Assembly: GCA_038247995.1 (NCBI GenBank)
Contig: JBBRUG010000137.1
Coordinates: 1-14,631, forward strand
Source: JBBRUG01 sp038247995
GTDB lineage: Bacteria; Chloroflexota; Chloroflexia; Chloroflexales; Chloroflexaceae
DNA: 14,631 nucleotides
Reading direction: 5' to 3'
Below, one piece after another: positions 6,635-13,107 of the stretch. Within the stretch, counting starts at the first letter, position 1, and every line of letters starts with the position of its first letter. The notes beneath the pieces were generated by a model. It ran no database searches, was not told the DNA's origin, and saw only the letters and a list, made by a program, of their open reading frames with translations. Position numbers and translations under genes: made by a program.

Positions 6635-6690
6635 GACCCATCGCGCTTACATCGGTTCCTCAGTTCCCTGGTTCCTCGGTTCCTCAGTTC
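6604..6690. repeat. Inverted octamer array spanning the purM stop codon
   Basis: Four tandem octamers, GAACCAGG, GAACGAAG, GAACCAGG and GAACTAAG (6604-6635), encode the end of purM and its TAA. At 6651-6690, five octamers appear in reverse orientation: ATCGGTTC, CTCAGTTC, CCTGGTTC, CTCGGTTC, CTCAGTTC. A perfect 15-bp stem forms between 6618-6632 and 6662-6676 with a 29-base loop. The stem covers the first base of the stop codon. It could end transcription or protect the 3' end, but there is no U-tract. Confidence 0.85.
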
Positions 6691-6716
6691 TAAAGCTCAC
6701 TTACACTGATTCACGT

Positions 6717-7550
6717 ATGTCATTATCTACCATCAGCTTTGCGCCGGCGAGTAATTACAGCCTGATCAACCTGGCGAATATCTTCACGCGCTCGTTTGCC
6801 GAGTATTTCTACCCTGGCACCACCACGCCCGAGGTGCTGAGTCGGCGAGTGCGTGAGGAGCAGATCGACTTGCGCGCCTCACAGGTGCTGCTGGTGGGCA
6901 TCGAACCGGCTGGGATCGCCCTGATCGCCCGGCGCGGCCAACGCGCCTGGTGCGCCGGATTCGGCGTGATGTTGGCACAGCGAGGGCACGGCTATGCTCA
7001 CGCTCTGGCCGAAGCGATGCTCAATGCCGCTCGCGAGGCGGGCGCAAGCCACTTCAGCCTGGAAGTGCTGACCCGCAACGATAAGGCGCTACGGGTGTAC
7101 GAACGTGCGGGCATGCAGATCACCCGTCGGCTGCTGATCCTCAGTTGGCGCCCCGGCGAAAGCGCAGCGCTGGAGCCACCTGCGCCATTGAGCGAGGCCG
7201 AGCCGGCTGATCTGGTGCTCCGTCACTTCGCCGCATTCCACCCGGCGCCGGCGGCCTGGCAGCGTGAACCGGCGAGCTTACTCAGCCTGGCCGATGCGCG
7301 GGGGCTTATTCTGCATGATGGCAAGCACCACGCTTACGCAATTGTGGGCGCTAACGATGAACATTTGCGCATCTACGATCTGGGCGCTACCAACGTGGCC
7401 AGCGCCGACAAATTGCTGCATGCGCTCCAGATCCGCGCACGTAGTATCACCAGTGTCAATGAACCCCAGGAAAGCCCACTCACTGCCGCTTTCCTCCGCG
7501 CCGGCTTCATAGTGGCCGATGAACAGCACGATATGGAAGTGGAGTTGTAA
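6717..7550 (+). CDS. Tandem GNAT-family N-acetyltransferase
   Basis: The 277-residue protein appears to have two GNAT folds. The N-terminal one has the acetyl-CoA pyrophosphate-binding pattern R-x-x-G-x-A in QRGHGYAHAL (88-97) and the motif B helix NDKALRVYERAGM (121-133). The C-terminal half (about 165-277) ends with a similar strand and helix (NEPQESPLTAAFLRAGF) but lacks a clear RxxGxG/A loop, so it is probably a degenerate partner domain. GNAT enzymes move acetyl groups from acetyl-CoA to amines; the acceptor here cannot be inferred. Its stop is one base from purC, so it is probably co-transcribed with purC. The ATG at 6717 has no obvious Shine-Dalgarno sequence but is the first start that gives the whole domain. 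Confidence 0.82.
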   Translation: MSLSTISFAPASNYSLINLANIFTRSFAEYFYPGTTTPEVLSRRVREEQIDLRASQVLLVGIEPAGIALIARRGQRAWCAGFGVMLAQRGHGYAHALAEAMLNAAREAGASHFSLEVLTRNDKALRVYERAGMQITRRLLILSWRPGESAALEPPAPLSEAEPADLVLRHFAAFHPAPAAWQREPASLLSLADARGLILHDGKHHAYAIVGANDEHLRIYDLGATNVASADKLLHALQIRARSITSVNEPQESPLTAAFLRAGFIVADEQHDMEVEL

Positions 7551-7551
7551 G

Positions 7552-8307
7552 ATGAACCTTGAAACGCAACTTGCCGCAGGCAAGACCAAGATTATTTTCG
7601 CCCATCCCGACGATGCAAATCTAGTGGTATTGTTCCACAAAGACGGGATCACCGCCGGTGACGGCGCGCGGCGGAACGAGATCGCCGGTAAAGGCGAACT
7701 GGCCGGCCGTACCACGGCGAATATCTTCGCAGTGCTCGCCCGCGCCGGGATCGCTACCCACTTTGTGAGCGCGCCCGCAGCCAACCTGACCGTTGTGCGG
7801 CGCTGTACGATGTTTCCGCTGGAAGTGGTGACCCGTCGGCTCGCAACCGGCTCGTACCTGCGCCGCAACCCCGATGTGGACGAGGGCACGCGCTTCGATC
7901 CGCCGCTGATCGAGTACTTCCTCAAGGACGACACCGCTCACGACCCACAGATTAGTTCGGTGGAGATCACCGTGCGCAATATCGCTACAACCGCCGAGGT
8001 TGAGCAAATGGGCGCTATGGCCGTGCAGGTCTTTGAAATCCTTGAGGCAGCCTGGAGCAAACTTGAGGTAACCCTCGTCGATCTCAAGATTGAATTTGGG
8101 CGTACAAGCGACGGAACGATTATCGTCGCCGACGTGATCGACAACGACTCGTGGCGGATCTGGCCGCAGGGCGACAAAACGCAGATGCTCGACAAGCAGA
8201 TGTACCGCAATGCGGCTGAGGTGGACGACGATTTGCTTGGCGAAATCAAGGCGCGCTATACGCAGGTGGCGGATCTGACGGAACGGCTACTTGATGTGAG
8301 CGGGTGA
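7552..8307 (+). CDS. purC: Phosphoribosylaminoimidazole-succinocarboxamide synthase (SAICAR synthetase)
   Basis: PurC joins CAIR and aspartate with ATP to give SAICAR, a late step of IMP synthesis. The 251-residue product has the family markers in order: AAGKTKIIF near the start, DGITAGDGARRNEIAGKGEL, PLEVVTRRLATGSYLRRN, FDPPLIEYFLKDD, LVDLKIEFGR and ADVIDNDSWRIWPQGDK followed by LDKQMYR. The ATG at 7552 lies one base after the acetyltransferase stop. GGAG (7541-7544), inside the end of that upstream gene, sits 7 bases away, so translation is probably coupled. The last codons and the TGA fall inside an octamer repeat (8296-8327), giving the tail DVSG. Confidence 0.96.
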   Translation: MNLETQLAAGKTKIIFAHPDDANLVVLFHKDGITAGDGARRNEIAGKGELAGRTTANIFAVLARAGIATHFVSAPAANLTVVRRCTMFPLEVVTRRLATGSYLRRNPDVDEGTRFDPPLIEYFLKDDTAHDPQISSVEITVRNIATTAEVEQMGAMAVQVFEILEAAWSKLEVTLVDLKIEFGRTSDGTIIVADVIDNDSWRIWPQGDKTQMLDKQMYRNAAEVDDDLLGEIKARYTQVADLTERLLDVSG

Positions 8308-8327
8308 GCAGGTACAGGGGTGAGCGG
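8296..8327. repeat. Octamer array over the purC stop codon
   Basis: GTGAGCGG (8296-8303), GTGAGCAG (8304-8311), GTACAGGG (8312-8319) and GTGAGCGG (8320-8327) are in tandem. The purC TGA (8305-8307) is part of the second word. The run is short, so a chance or codon-driven origin cannot be excluded for this copy alone; the recurrence of the pattern at other gene ends makes it credible. Confidence 0.65.
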
Positions 8328-8328
8328 G

Positions 8329-8361
8329 GTAGGGTCGGGGCAGGTTATGACCCGCCCGTAC
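8329..8361 (+). terminator. GC-rich hairpin after purC
   Basis: GGGCAGGT (8338-8345) pairs with ACCCGCCC (8350-8357) at seven of eight positions around a TATG tetraloop, and GTA/TAC pairs at the outer ends (8329-8331 and 8359-8361). It begins about 20 bases after the purC stop. No U-tract follows, so it may be a weak terminator, an mRNA-end stabiliser or a dispersed intergenic hairpin repeat. Confidence 0.45.
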
Positions 8362-8368
8362 CGCGTGG

Positions 8369-8450
8369 GACGCCGACGGATCGCCAGGATGGTGGACGCC
8401 GACGGATCGCCGGTATCGTGGACGTCGGCGGATCGCCGGTATCGTGGATG
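8369..8450. repeat. 26-bp tandem repeat, three copies plus a stub
   Basis: Units at 8369-8394, 8395-8420 and 8421-8446 share the core GACGCCGACGGATCGCC. Copies 2 and 3 also share GGTATCGTG. A four-base stub (GATG) leads into the neighbouring long hairpin. Copies 1 and 2 differ at the 3' end and copy 3 differs at the 5' end, as expected for stepwise duplication. No open frame with gene-like content covers it. Confidence 0.85.
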
Positions 8451-8524
8451 TAGGGCCGAAGCAGCGCAACCGGAGGAGTCCGTGTGATCCAAGGATTTCA
8501 CACGGAGCGCCGCTTCGGCCCTAC
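8450..8524. repeat. 75-nt long hairpin, MITE- or REP-like
   Basis: GTAGGGCCGAAGC (8450-8462) and GCTTCGGCCCTAC (8512-8524) form a perfect 13-bp terminal inverted repeat. Inside are GCGC-type pairs (8464-8467 with 8507-8510) and a second 9-bp stem (8479-8487 with 8498-8506) around a 10-base loop. The element sits between the convergent purC and methyltransferase genes, so it could end transcription from both sides or be a mobile-element-derived repeat. It has no tRNA T-loop and is not a tRNA. No flanking target duplication is obvious. Confidence 0.6.
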
Positions 8525-8556
8525 GGTGATCCCGATGTCCCCGTGTCCCCACATCA
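8525..8556 (-). repeat. Octamer array over the methyltransferase stop codon
   Basis: Read on the minus strand, TGATGTGG, GGACACGG, GGACATCG and GGATCACC run in tandem. The first three bases of the first word are the stop codon of the minus-strand methyltransferase gene. The words are degenerate around GGACAYCG. It directly abuts the long hairpin at 8450-8524. Confidence 0.55.
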
Positions 8557-9810
8557 CCGGCGTAACACAACCACCGTCTCGATATGCGGCGTCTGGGGGA
8601 AAAGATCTACCGGTTGCACGTGTTCAAGGTGATAACCGTAAGTGAGCAGTGGGCGGAGATCGCGGGCGAGGATGCCGGGATGACACGAGATGTAGATCAA
8701 GCGCGTGGGGCCGAGCCGGTCGAGGGCGTCGAGCACAGCCGGATGACAACCCCGGCGCGGCGGATCGACGATCACGGCATCAATCGGCCCATCGATGCGC
8801 TCCATTGTCCGTTCAGCCGCGCTGCGGATGAACTGTACATTGATGATCCCATTCAGTTCCGCGCTGCGTCGGCCATCGGTAACCGCGCCCGGGTGCTCCT
8901 CGATCGCCGTCACCTCGGCCACATGCGCTGCGAGGGGTAACGCAAAAGCGCCTGCACCGCTATAAATATCGAGCAAATGATCCGCAGGCTGGAGGGCCAG
9001 ATGCTCACGAACCAACGTCAGCATGCGCTCGGCTTGCGGTACATTCGCCTGAAAAAAGCTCTCAACGCCAAGCGAAAAAACCACCTCGCCGAATAGTTCA
9101 TGAAGCAATGGCCCCCGATCAACACGGGCAATCCCCACCCCGGCGAGAGCCGGCACAGCCGCCGTCCAGGCCGCTGCAAGCCCTTCCAGAACCGTAAGAT
9201 CCGCACCCGGCAGCGGGTGTAAAGCAGCGGCAGCGTAGCCAAAGGCGCTACTGGCGCGGAGGGTGACGCCTTCGAGCGGCCCGGTTTCGGCGGTGAAGCC
9301 GGCTAGCAGCGCCTGCAAGCCCACCAGCGCCGTATTAAGAATCGGGAGCAACAACGGATCATCGTCGAGCGCCACCAGATCATTTGATCCGCCGGCGTGA
9401 TAGCCGATCTGATTGCCCACAATATGCAAGCGAGCGCTGTTGCGATAGCCCCACGGCTGTGGCGCGGCGAGGATCGGCGCAAGCGGCGGATCTTCAAGAC
9501 GAGCCAGTTTCAACAACTGATCGCGCACGATCTGCTCTTTGAAGCGCAACTGAGCCGGATAGGCAATATGCTGCCAGGGCATATGGTCGCTTGCAGCGAT
9601 GCGAGGCGCAACCCGATCGGGCGACGCCTCCAGCACTTCGCGCAGTTCACCGCGCAAATAACTGGCGCGTTGCTCGACAATCTGCACGCGCACACGCTCG
9701 CCGGGCAAGCCTCCGCGTACAAACACCACCAACCCTTCAACGCGGCCAACCCCGTCGCCGCCCTGGGCGATTCCGTCGAGGGTGAGTTCAAGATCTTCAG
9801 CTTGATCCAT
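8554..9810 (-). CDS. TrmA/RlmD-family 23S rRNA (uracil-C5) methyltransferase
   Basis: This SAM-dependent RNA m5U methyltransferase has 418 residues. A TRAM RNA-binding domain lies at about 5-60 (DGIAQGGDGVGRVEG, GLPGERV). The catalytic domain carries SFFQAN (251-256), the SAM motif DIYSGAGAF (281-289) and DPPRRGC (349-355). It also has nucleophile Cys376 in YISCHPG and catalytic Glu411 in PHIETV. A TRAM domain favours the RlmD/RlmCD branch over tRNA-specific TrmA; the exact uridine is not readable. The iron-sulfur Cys motif CGGC-x-x-QH of RlmD is lost: residues 74-77 are SDHM before WQHIAYPAQL, so the protein is probably cluster-free. The ATG at 9810 gives a full TRAM domain; no Shine-Dalgarno is visible, and an 8-bp hairpin lies just upstream. 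The stop lies in an octamer repeat. Confidence 0.9.
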   Translation of the reverse strand: MDQAEDLELTLDGIAQGGDGVGRVEGLVVFVRGGLPGERVRVQIVEQRASYLRGELREVLEASPDRVAPRIAASDHMPWQHIAYPAQLRFKEQIVRDQLLKLARLEDPPLAPILAAPQPWGYRNSARLHIVGNQIGYHAGGSNDLVALDDDPLLLPILNTALVGLQALLAGFTAETGPLEGVTLRASSAFGYAAAALHPLPGADLTVLEGLAAAWTAAVPALAGVGIARVDRGPLLHELFGEVVFSLGVESFFQANVPQAERMLTLVREHLALQPADHLLDIYSGAGAFALPLAAHVAEVTAIEEHPGAVTDGRRSAELNGIINVQFIRSAAERTMERIDGPIDAVIVDPPRRGCHPAVLDALDRLGPTRLIYISCHPGILARDLRPLLTYGYHLEHVQPVDLFPQTPHIETVVVLRR

Positions 9811-10284
9811 AGTGATCTAGAAAGGGCCGGGCGAGTTCAGCCGCCACCGGCCCTCGGTCAGAAAATGCAGATGTAGGATGCAGAGAGGCGAATATGAGCA
9901 AGATACCGGCTTATGGTAGCAGATCCACCGAATTTACGCCAACAAGCTGCCATGAAGCGCATGACGAGGCCTAATCCACGATCGCGCCACCCGCGCCATC
10001 CATGACCGTAACCTTATTGTCGAGCACCATCGCGGCTTCCTTGAGCGCACTGAGCACCACGCTTGAGCCGACTGAGCCACTGTGCGGGTGGTTCGCTGCG
10101 CTCGCGTCGGCATAGCGCAGGAGCAATGGTTCTGCCCGCCGCTAGAGAAACCCAGCGGCACCCAGTCGACCGCAGGATCAAGCATGCGCGACCGGCGCTT
10201 ATTCGCGGTAGAATATGTGCATGGCGTACATACGCTGTTCACCCGGCTCATCCTGCATTCGGCATTCCAGAGCGGAGCAAATCT
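9811..10284. other. Divergent intergenic region with hairpin and short repeats
   Basis: This 474-base spacer separates the minus-strand methyltransferase from the plus-strand phosphorylase. AGGGCCGG (9823-9830) and CCGGCCCT (9847-9854) form a perfect 8-bp stem in the methyltransferase leader, 13 bases from its start. ATGCAG-type heptamers (AATGCAG, ATGTAGG, ATGCAGA) occupy 9864-9884. From 9971 to about 10185 the minus strand looks like decayed coding sequence (separate entry). TAGAAT at 10209-10214 could be a -10 for the phosphorylase gene but has no good -35. I see nothing else. Confidence 0.5.
9971..10185 (-). pseudogene. Possible gene remnant on the minus strand
   Basis: The minus-strand frame ending at the TAG at 9971-9973 stays open for 56 codons back to another TAG at 10142-10144. 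Its peptide looks protein-like: SSVVLSALKEAAMVLDNKV followed by TVMDGAGGAIVD. In a neighbouring frame, an ATG at 10185 begins MLDPAVDWVPLGFSSGG, which would join the first segment after one frameshift near 10140. Together they read like the last 70 or so residues of a small protein broken by a shift. I do not recognise a family. It could equally be chance in GC-rich DNA; no full-length gene is present. Confidence 0.25.
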
Positions 10285-11589
10285 ATGCGTGCTGTAGACA
10301 TCATTGCAACGAAGCGTGATGGCGGCGCCCTGACAACGGAACAGATCAACTGGCTCATTGAAGGGTATACCAGCGGCGCTGTGCCTGATTATCAGATGGC
10401 GGCATGGGCGATGGCGGTGGTGTTGCGCGGCATGGACGACCGCGAGACGGCGGATCTGACCCTGGCGATGGCGCGCAGCGGCGATATGCTCGATCTGCAC
10501 GATCTGGCGCCGCTCACGGTAGACAAGCATTCGACCGGCGGGGTGGGCGACAAAACGACGCTTGTGTTGGCGCCGCTCGCTGCCGCCGTGGGCCTGCCGG
10601 TAGCGAAGATGAGCGGGCGCGGCCTGGGCTTCAGCGGCGGCACTGTCGATAAGCTCGAAAGCATCCCCGGCTTCCGCACCGGGCTCAGCGCCGCCGAGTT
10701 CCGCCGTGCTGTGCGCGAAATCGGCCTTGTCGTCGCCGCGCAGAGCGGCGATCTCGCCCCCGCCGACAAGCAACTCTATGCGCTGCGCGATGTGACGGCC
10801 ACAGTCGAGTCGATCCCATTGATCGCGGCCAGTGTGATGAGCAAAAAGCTTGCCGCCGGCGCCGATTGTATTGTGCTCGATGTGAAGTACGGCAGCGGCG
10901 CGTTTATGCCCACGCTCGATGCAGCACGCGACCTCGCCGAGCGTATGGTTGCGATCGGGCGCCACGCCGGGCGGCGCGTAGCTGCCGTGCTGAGCAGTAT
11001 GCAACAGCCGCTTGGCTTTGCAATCGGCAATGCGCTGGAAGTGCAAGAGGCGATTGCAACGCTGCATGGCCATGGCCCGGACGATCTGGTGGAACTCTGC
11101 CTGGGCCTCGGCACGCAACTAGTCTTGCTCGCCGGCCTGCGCGATAGTGAAGCCGCCGCCCGTGAACTGCTCCAAAACGCCCTGGAGCGCGGCGCGGCAT
11201 GGCAAAAATTCCAGCAGATGGTCGCCAACCAGGGCGGCGATCTGAGCGTAATCACGGCGCCCGAACGACTGCCCGCAGCGCCGATCCGGCTCGATCTGCC
11301 GGCGCCCCAGGCCGGCTATGTTGCACTGATCGCCGGCCAACCGATTGGCCTCGCCGTCAACGATCTGGGCGGTGGCCGCGCGCGTAAAGACGACGCGATC
11401 GACCCGAGCGTAGGCGTGGTACTGCGCGCCAAGGTCGGCGATGCCGTCTATCTCGGCCAGCCGTTACTCACCATCCATGCCGCCAACCAGGCCGCTGCTG
11501 CGACGGCGGCGGCCCGTCTACTCGCCGCCTACACTATTGGTGAACTGCCCGTCGAACCGCCGCCGCTGATTGAGGAGATTGTACGCTAA
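10285..11589 (+). CDS. pdp: Pyrimidine-nucleoside phosphorylase (thymidine phosphorylase family)
   Basis: This enzyme splits uridine, thymidine or deoxyuridine with phosphate to a base and (deoxy)ribose 1-phosphate, as part of nucleoside salvage. The 434-residue protein is almost the length of Bacillus PyNP (433) and resembles it closely. It has the phosphate site DKHSTGGVGDKTT (80-92) and the family signature SGRGLGFSGGTVDKLE (110-125). ALRDVTATVESIPLIAASVM (166-185) is followed by SKK. His82, Arg168, Ser183 and Lys187 match the E. coli thymidine phosphorylase substrate residues 85, 171, 186 and 190. The ATG at 10285 is preferred to an in-frame ATG at 10063 because MRAVDIIATKRDGGALT is the family N-terminus and a weak GGAGC (10274-10278) precedes it. 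Its TAA overlaps the next ATG by one base. Confidence 0.95.
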   Translation: MRAVDIIATKRDGGALTTEQINWLIEGYTSGAVPDYQMAAWAMAVVLRGMDDRETADLTLAMARSGDMLDLHDLAPLTVDKHSTGGVGDKTTLVLAPLAAAVGLPVAKMSGRGLGFSGGTVDKLESIPGFRTGLSAAEFRRAVREIGLVVAAQSGDLAPADKQLYALRDVTATVESIPLIAASVMSKKLAAGADCIVLDVKYGSGAFMPTLDAARDLAERMVAIGRHAGRRVAAVLSSMQQPLGFAIGNALEVQEAIATLHGHGPDDLVELCLGLGTQLVLLAGLRDSEAAARELLQNALERGAAWQKFQQMVANQGGDLSVITAPERLPAAPIRLDLPAPQAGYVALIAGQPIGLAVNDLGGGRARKDDAIDPSVGVVLRAKVGDAVYLGQPLLTIHAANQAAAATAAARLLAAYTIGELPVEPPPLIEEIVR

Positions 11590-11972
11590 TGCCGATCTAT
11601 GAATATTTTTGCCCGGCTTGCAATGGTCAGTTTCAGAAACTGGTGCGCGGCTTCAGCGATCCGCCCGGCCTGACTTGTCCGCGCTGCGGTAATCTGGAAG
11701 TGAAGCGCGCAGTTTCGCGTTTCGCCACGCTCAAATCAGACGACGCCCGCATGGAGTCCATGGCCGATCCGAGCAACTTCGCCGGCCTCGACGAGCAAGA
11801 CCCGCGTTCGATCGCCCGTTGGGCCAAACGGATGGGCAAGGAGTTGGGCGAGGAGGCGGGCGAGGATTGGGACGAAATGGTCGATCAGATGCTCGAAGAA
11901 GAACTCGGCGGCGCCGATGAAGACGGCCCGTCACCAGGCAAAAGCAAACCCGACGATTTAGGGTGGGGGTGA
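11589..11972 (+). CDS. FmdB-family zinc-ribbon protein with acidic tail
   Basis: The 127-residue protein starts MPIYEYFCPACNGQF and carries two CxxC knuckles (Cys8, Cys11, Cys30, Cys33), the FmdB/CxxC_CxxC_SSSS zinc-ribbon pattern. Such proteins have been suggested as small regulators or zinc-binding adaptors, but no biochemical role is established. Beyond the ribbon (about residue 45) comes a long, mostly acidic extension (KELGEEAGEDWDEM, then QMLEEEL and GADEDG) that typical 70-110-residue members lack or have shorter. The start overlaps the pdp stop as TAATG, so it is translationally coupled to the phosphorylase. It converges on the P1 peptidase gene with a 23-base gap that contains no visible terminator. 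Confidence 0.88.
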   Translation: MPIYEYFCPACNGQFQKLVRGFSDPPGLTCPRCGNLEVKRAVSRFATLKSDDARMESMADPSNFAGLDEQDPRSIARWAKRMGKELGEEAGEDWDEMVDQMLEEELGGADEDGPSPGKSKPDDLGWG

Positions 11973-11995
11973 GGCAATTCGAACCTGCAGAACGG

Positions 11996-13057
11996 CTATT
12001 TACGCAGCGCTGCTTGAAGTAATTCGTGCGGCAGGACGTGCGAGGTACGGCCCTGATAGCCGATCATGGTTTCGGCGGCGCAGAGCGCGTTGAGGATTGC
12101 TTCTTCGGTAGCGTCGGCGGCGGCGTGGAACAGCGGGTCGATCTGGTCGTGGGGGAGCATGTGCAACGTGTAGGGTTGTTTTGTCGCCGCAGGCAACTGG
12201 TTGCCGGTAGCGAAGGCCAGGAAGATGTCGCCGCTGGAGTTGTGGCCGTACCCACCCACACGGCTAAGGCCAACCGTGGCGCGCTGGGCAAGCCGGCGGC
12301 ACTGGATCGGGAGTAACGGGGCATCGGTGGCGATGATCACAATAATCGAGCTTGAAAGTGGCGGGTCGCGCTCCCAGGGCAAGGGTACCACATCGGGGCC
12401 AATCAGCCGCCCGACCGGCACGCCAGCGACGCGCAGATCGCCGCGCAAGCCGTAGTTGGCCTGCACCAATACACCTACCGTGTAGGCGCCGCTGCGTGTC
12501 GTGGCTACCCGCGACGACGTGCCGATCCCGCCCTTGAACTCGTGGCAATTCATGCCCGTGCCGCCGCCGACGTTGCCTTCGGCCACCGGCCCGCCGTGTG
12601 CCGCCTCAATCGCGGCAATTGCGTGTTCAGTTGTTACGTGGAACGCGCCGATGTCGTTCAGGTGGCCGTCATAGGTTTCGGCAACAACCGGCAGAAAAAA
12701 ACTCTCGTAGTGGTTATGCTCAACCGCATAACGAATGATCGCATCGCGCACCACGCCGACCTGATGCGTATTGGTGATCCCAATCGGCGCGCCGATCATG
12801 CCCGACTCATCGATCCAGGGCAGGCCGGTCATCTCGCCATTGCCGTTAAAGACGTGGTAGGCGGCAAAAACGTGATCATTCCAGATTGCGCCGCCGTCAC
12901 GCGGCACGATCATCGTTACGCCGGTGCGGGCAACCCGCGGTTCGTCGTAGATCAGGGTTGTATGGCCGACGAGCACCCCCGGCACATCGGTGATCGCATT
13001 CTGGGCGCCGGCAGGCAGATCACCGATGGTAATCCCGAGATCGCGCAAGCGGCTCAT
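11996..13057 (-). CDS. P1 (DmpA/BapA-like) self-processing aminopeptidase
   Basis: This 353-residue member of peptidase family P1 (Ntn-like, DOM fold) is made as a precursor that cuts itself to expose an N-terminal nucleophile. Relatives are D-/L-aminopeptidases and beta-peptidyl aminopeptidases. The segment HNSSGDIFLAFAT (272-284) matches the cleavage motif (GSGD in DmpA), making Ser275 the likely nucleophile with cleavage after Ser274. GNVGGGTGM (161-169) and GGIGTSSR (176-183) are further family motifs. There is no signal peptide, so it is probably cytoplasmic. The ATG at 13057 gives the family start (ITDVPGVLVGHTT at 22-34); only a weak AAGAG precedes it. It lies 50 bases after purF on the same strand and is probably co-transcribed. 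The true substrate is unknown. Confidence 0.9.
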   Translation of the reverse strand: MSRLRDLGITIGDLPAGAQNAITDVPGVLVGHTTLIYDEPRVARTGVTMIVPRDGGAIWNDHVFAAYHVFNGNGEMTGLPWIDESGMIGAPIGITNTHQVGVVRDAIIRYAVEHNHYESFFLPVVAETYDGHLNDIGAFHVTTEHAIAAIEAAHGGPVAEGNVGGGTGMNCHEFKGGIGTSSRVATTRSGAYTVGVLVQANYGLRGDLRVAGVPVGRLIGPDVVPLPWERDPPLSSSIIVIIATDAPLLPIQCRRLAQRATVGLSRVGGYGHNSSGDIFLAFATGNQLPAATKQPYTLHMLPHDQIDPLFHAAADATEEAILNALCAAETMIGYQGRTSHVLPHELLQAALRK

Positions 13058-13107
13058 AAACGCTCTTTTGTGCTATTGGTAGCCCTGTTATGCGGTGCCA
13101 TGGGCAT

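Noticed and set aside
8450..8524. tRNA gene
   Set aside because: At 75 bases the size fits, but the ends pair over 13 bp, there is no T-loop GTTCRA and no anticodon arm of normal form.
10063..10284. 74-codon N-terminal extension of the phosphorylase
   Set aside because: The family starts at MRAVDIIATKRDG (10285). The extension is Arg/Pro/His-rich, unlike any known domain, and opposite the possible remnant.
9934..11118. 394-codon minus-strand open frame under pdp
   Set aside because: It is antisense to the clearly coding phosphorylase gene, with His/Arg-rich shadow composition and no recognisable motif. Only its last part, outside pdp, touches the possible remnant.
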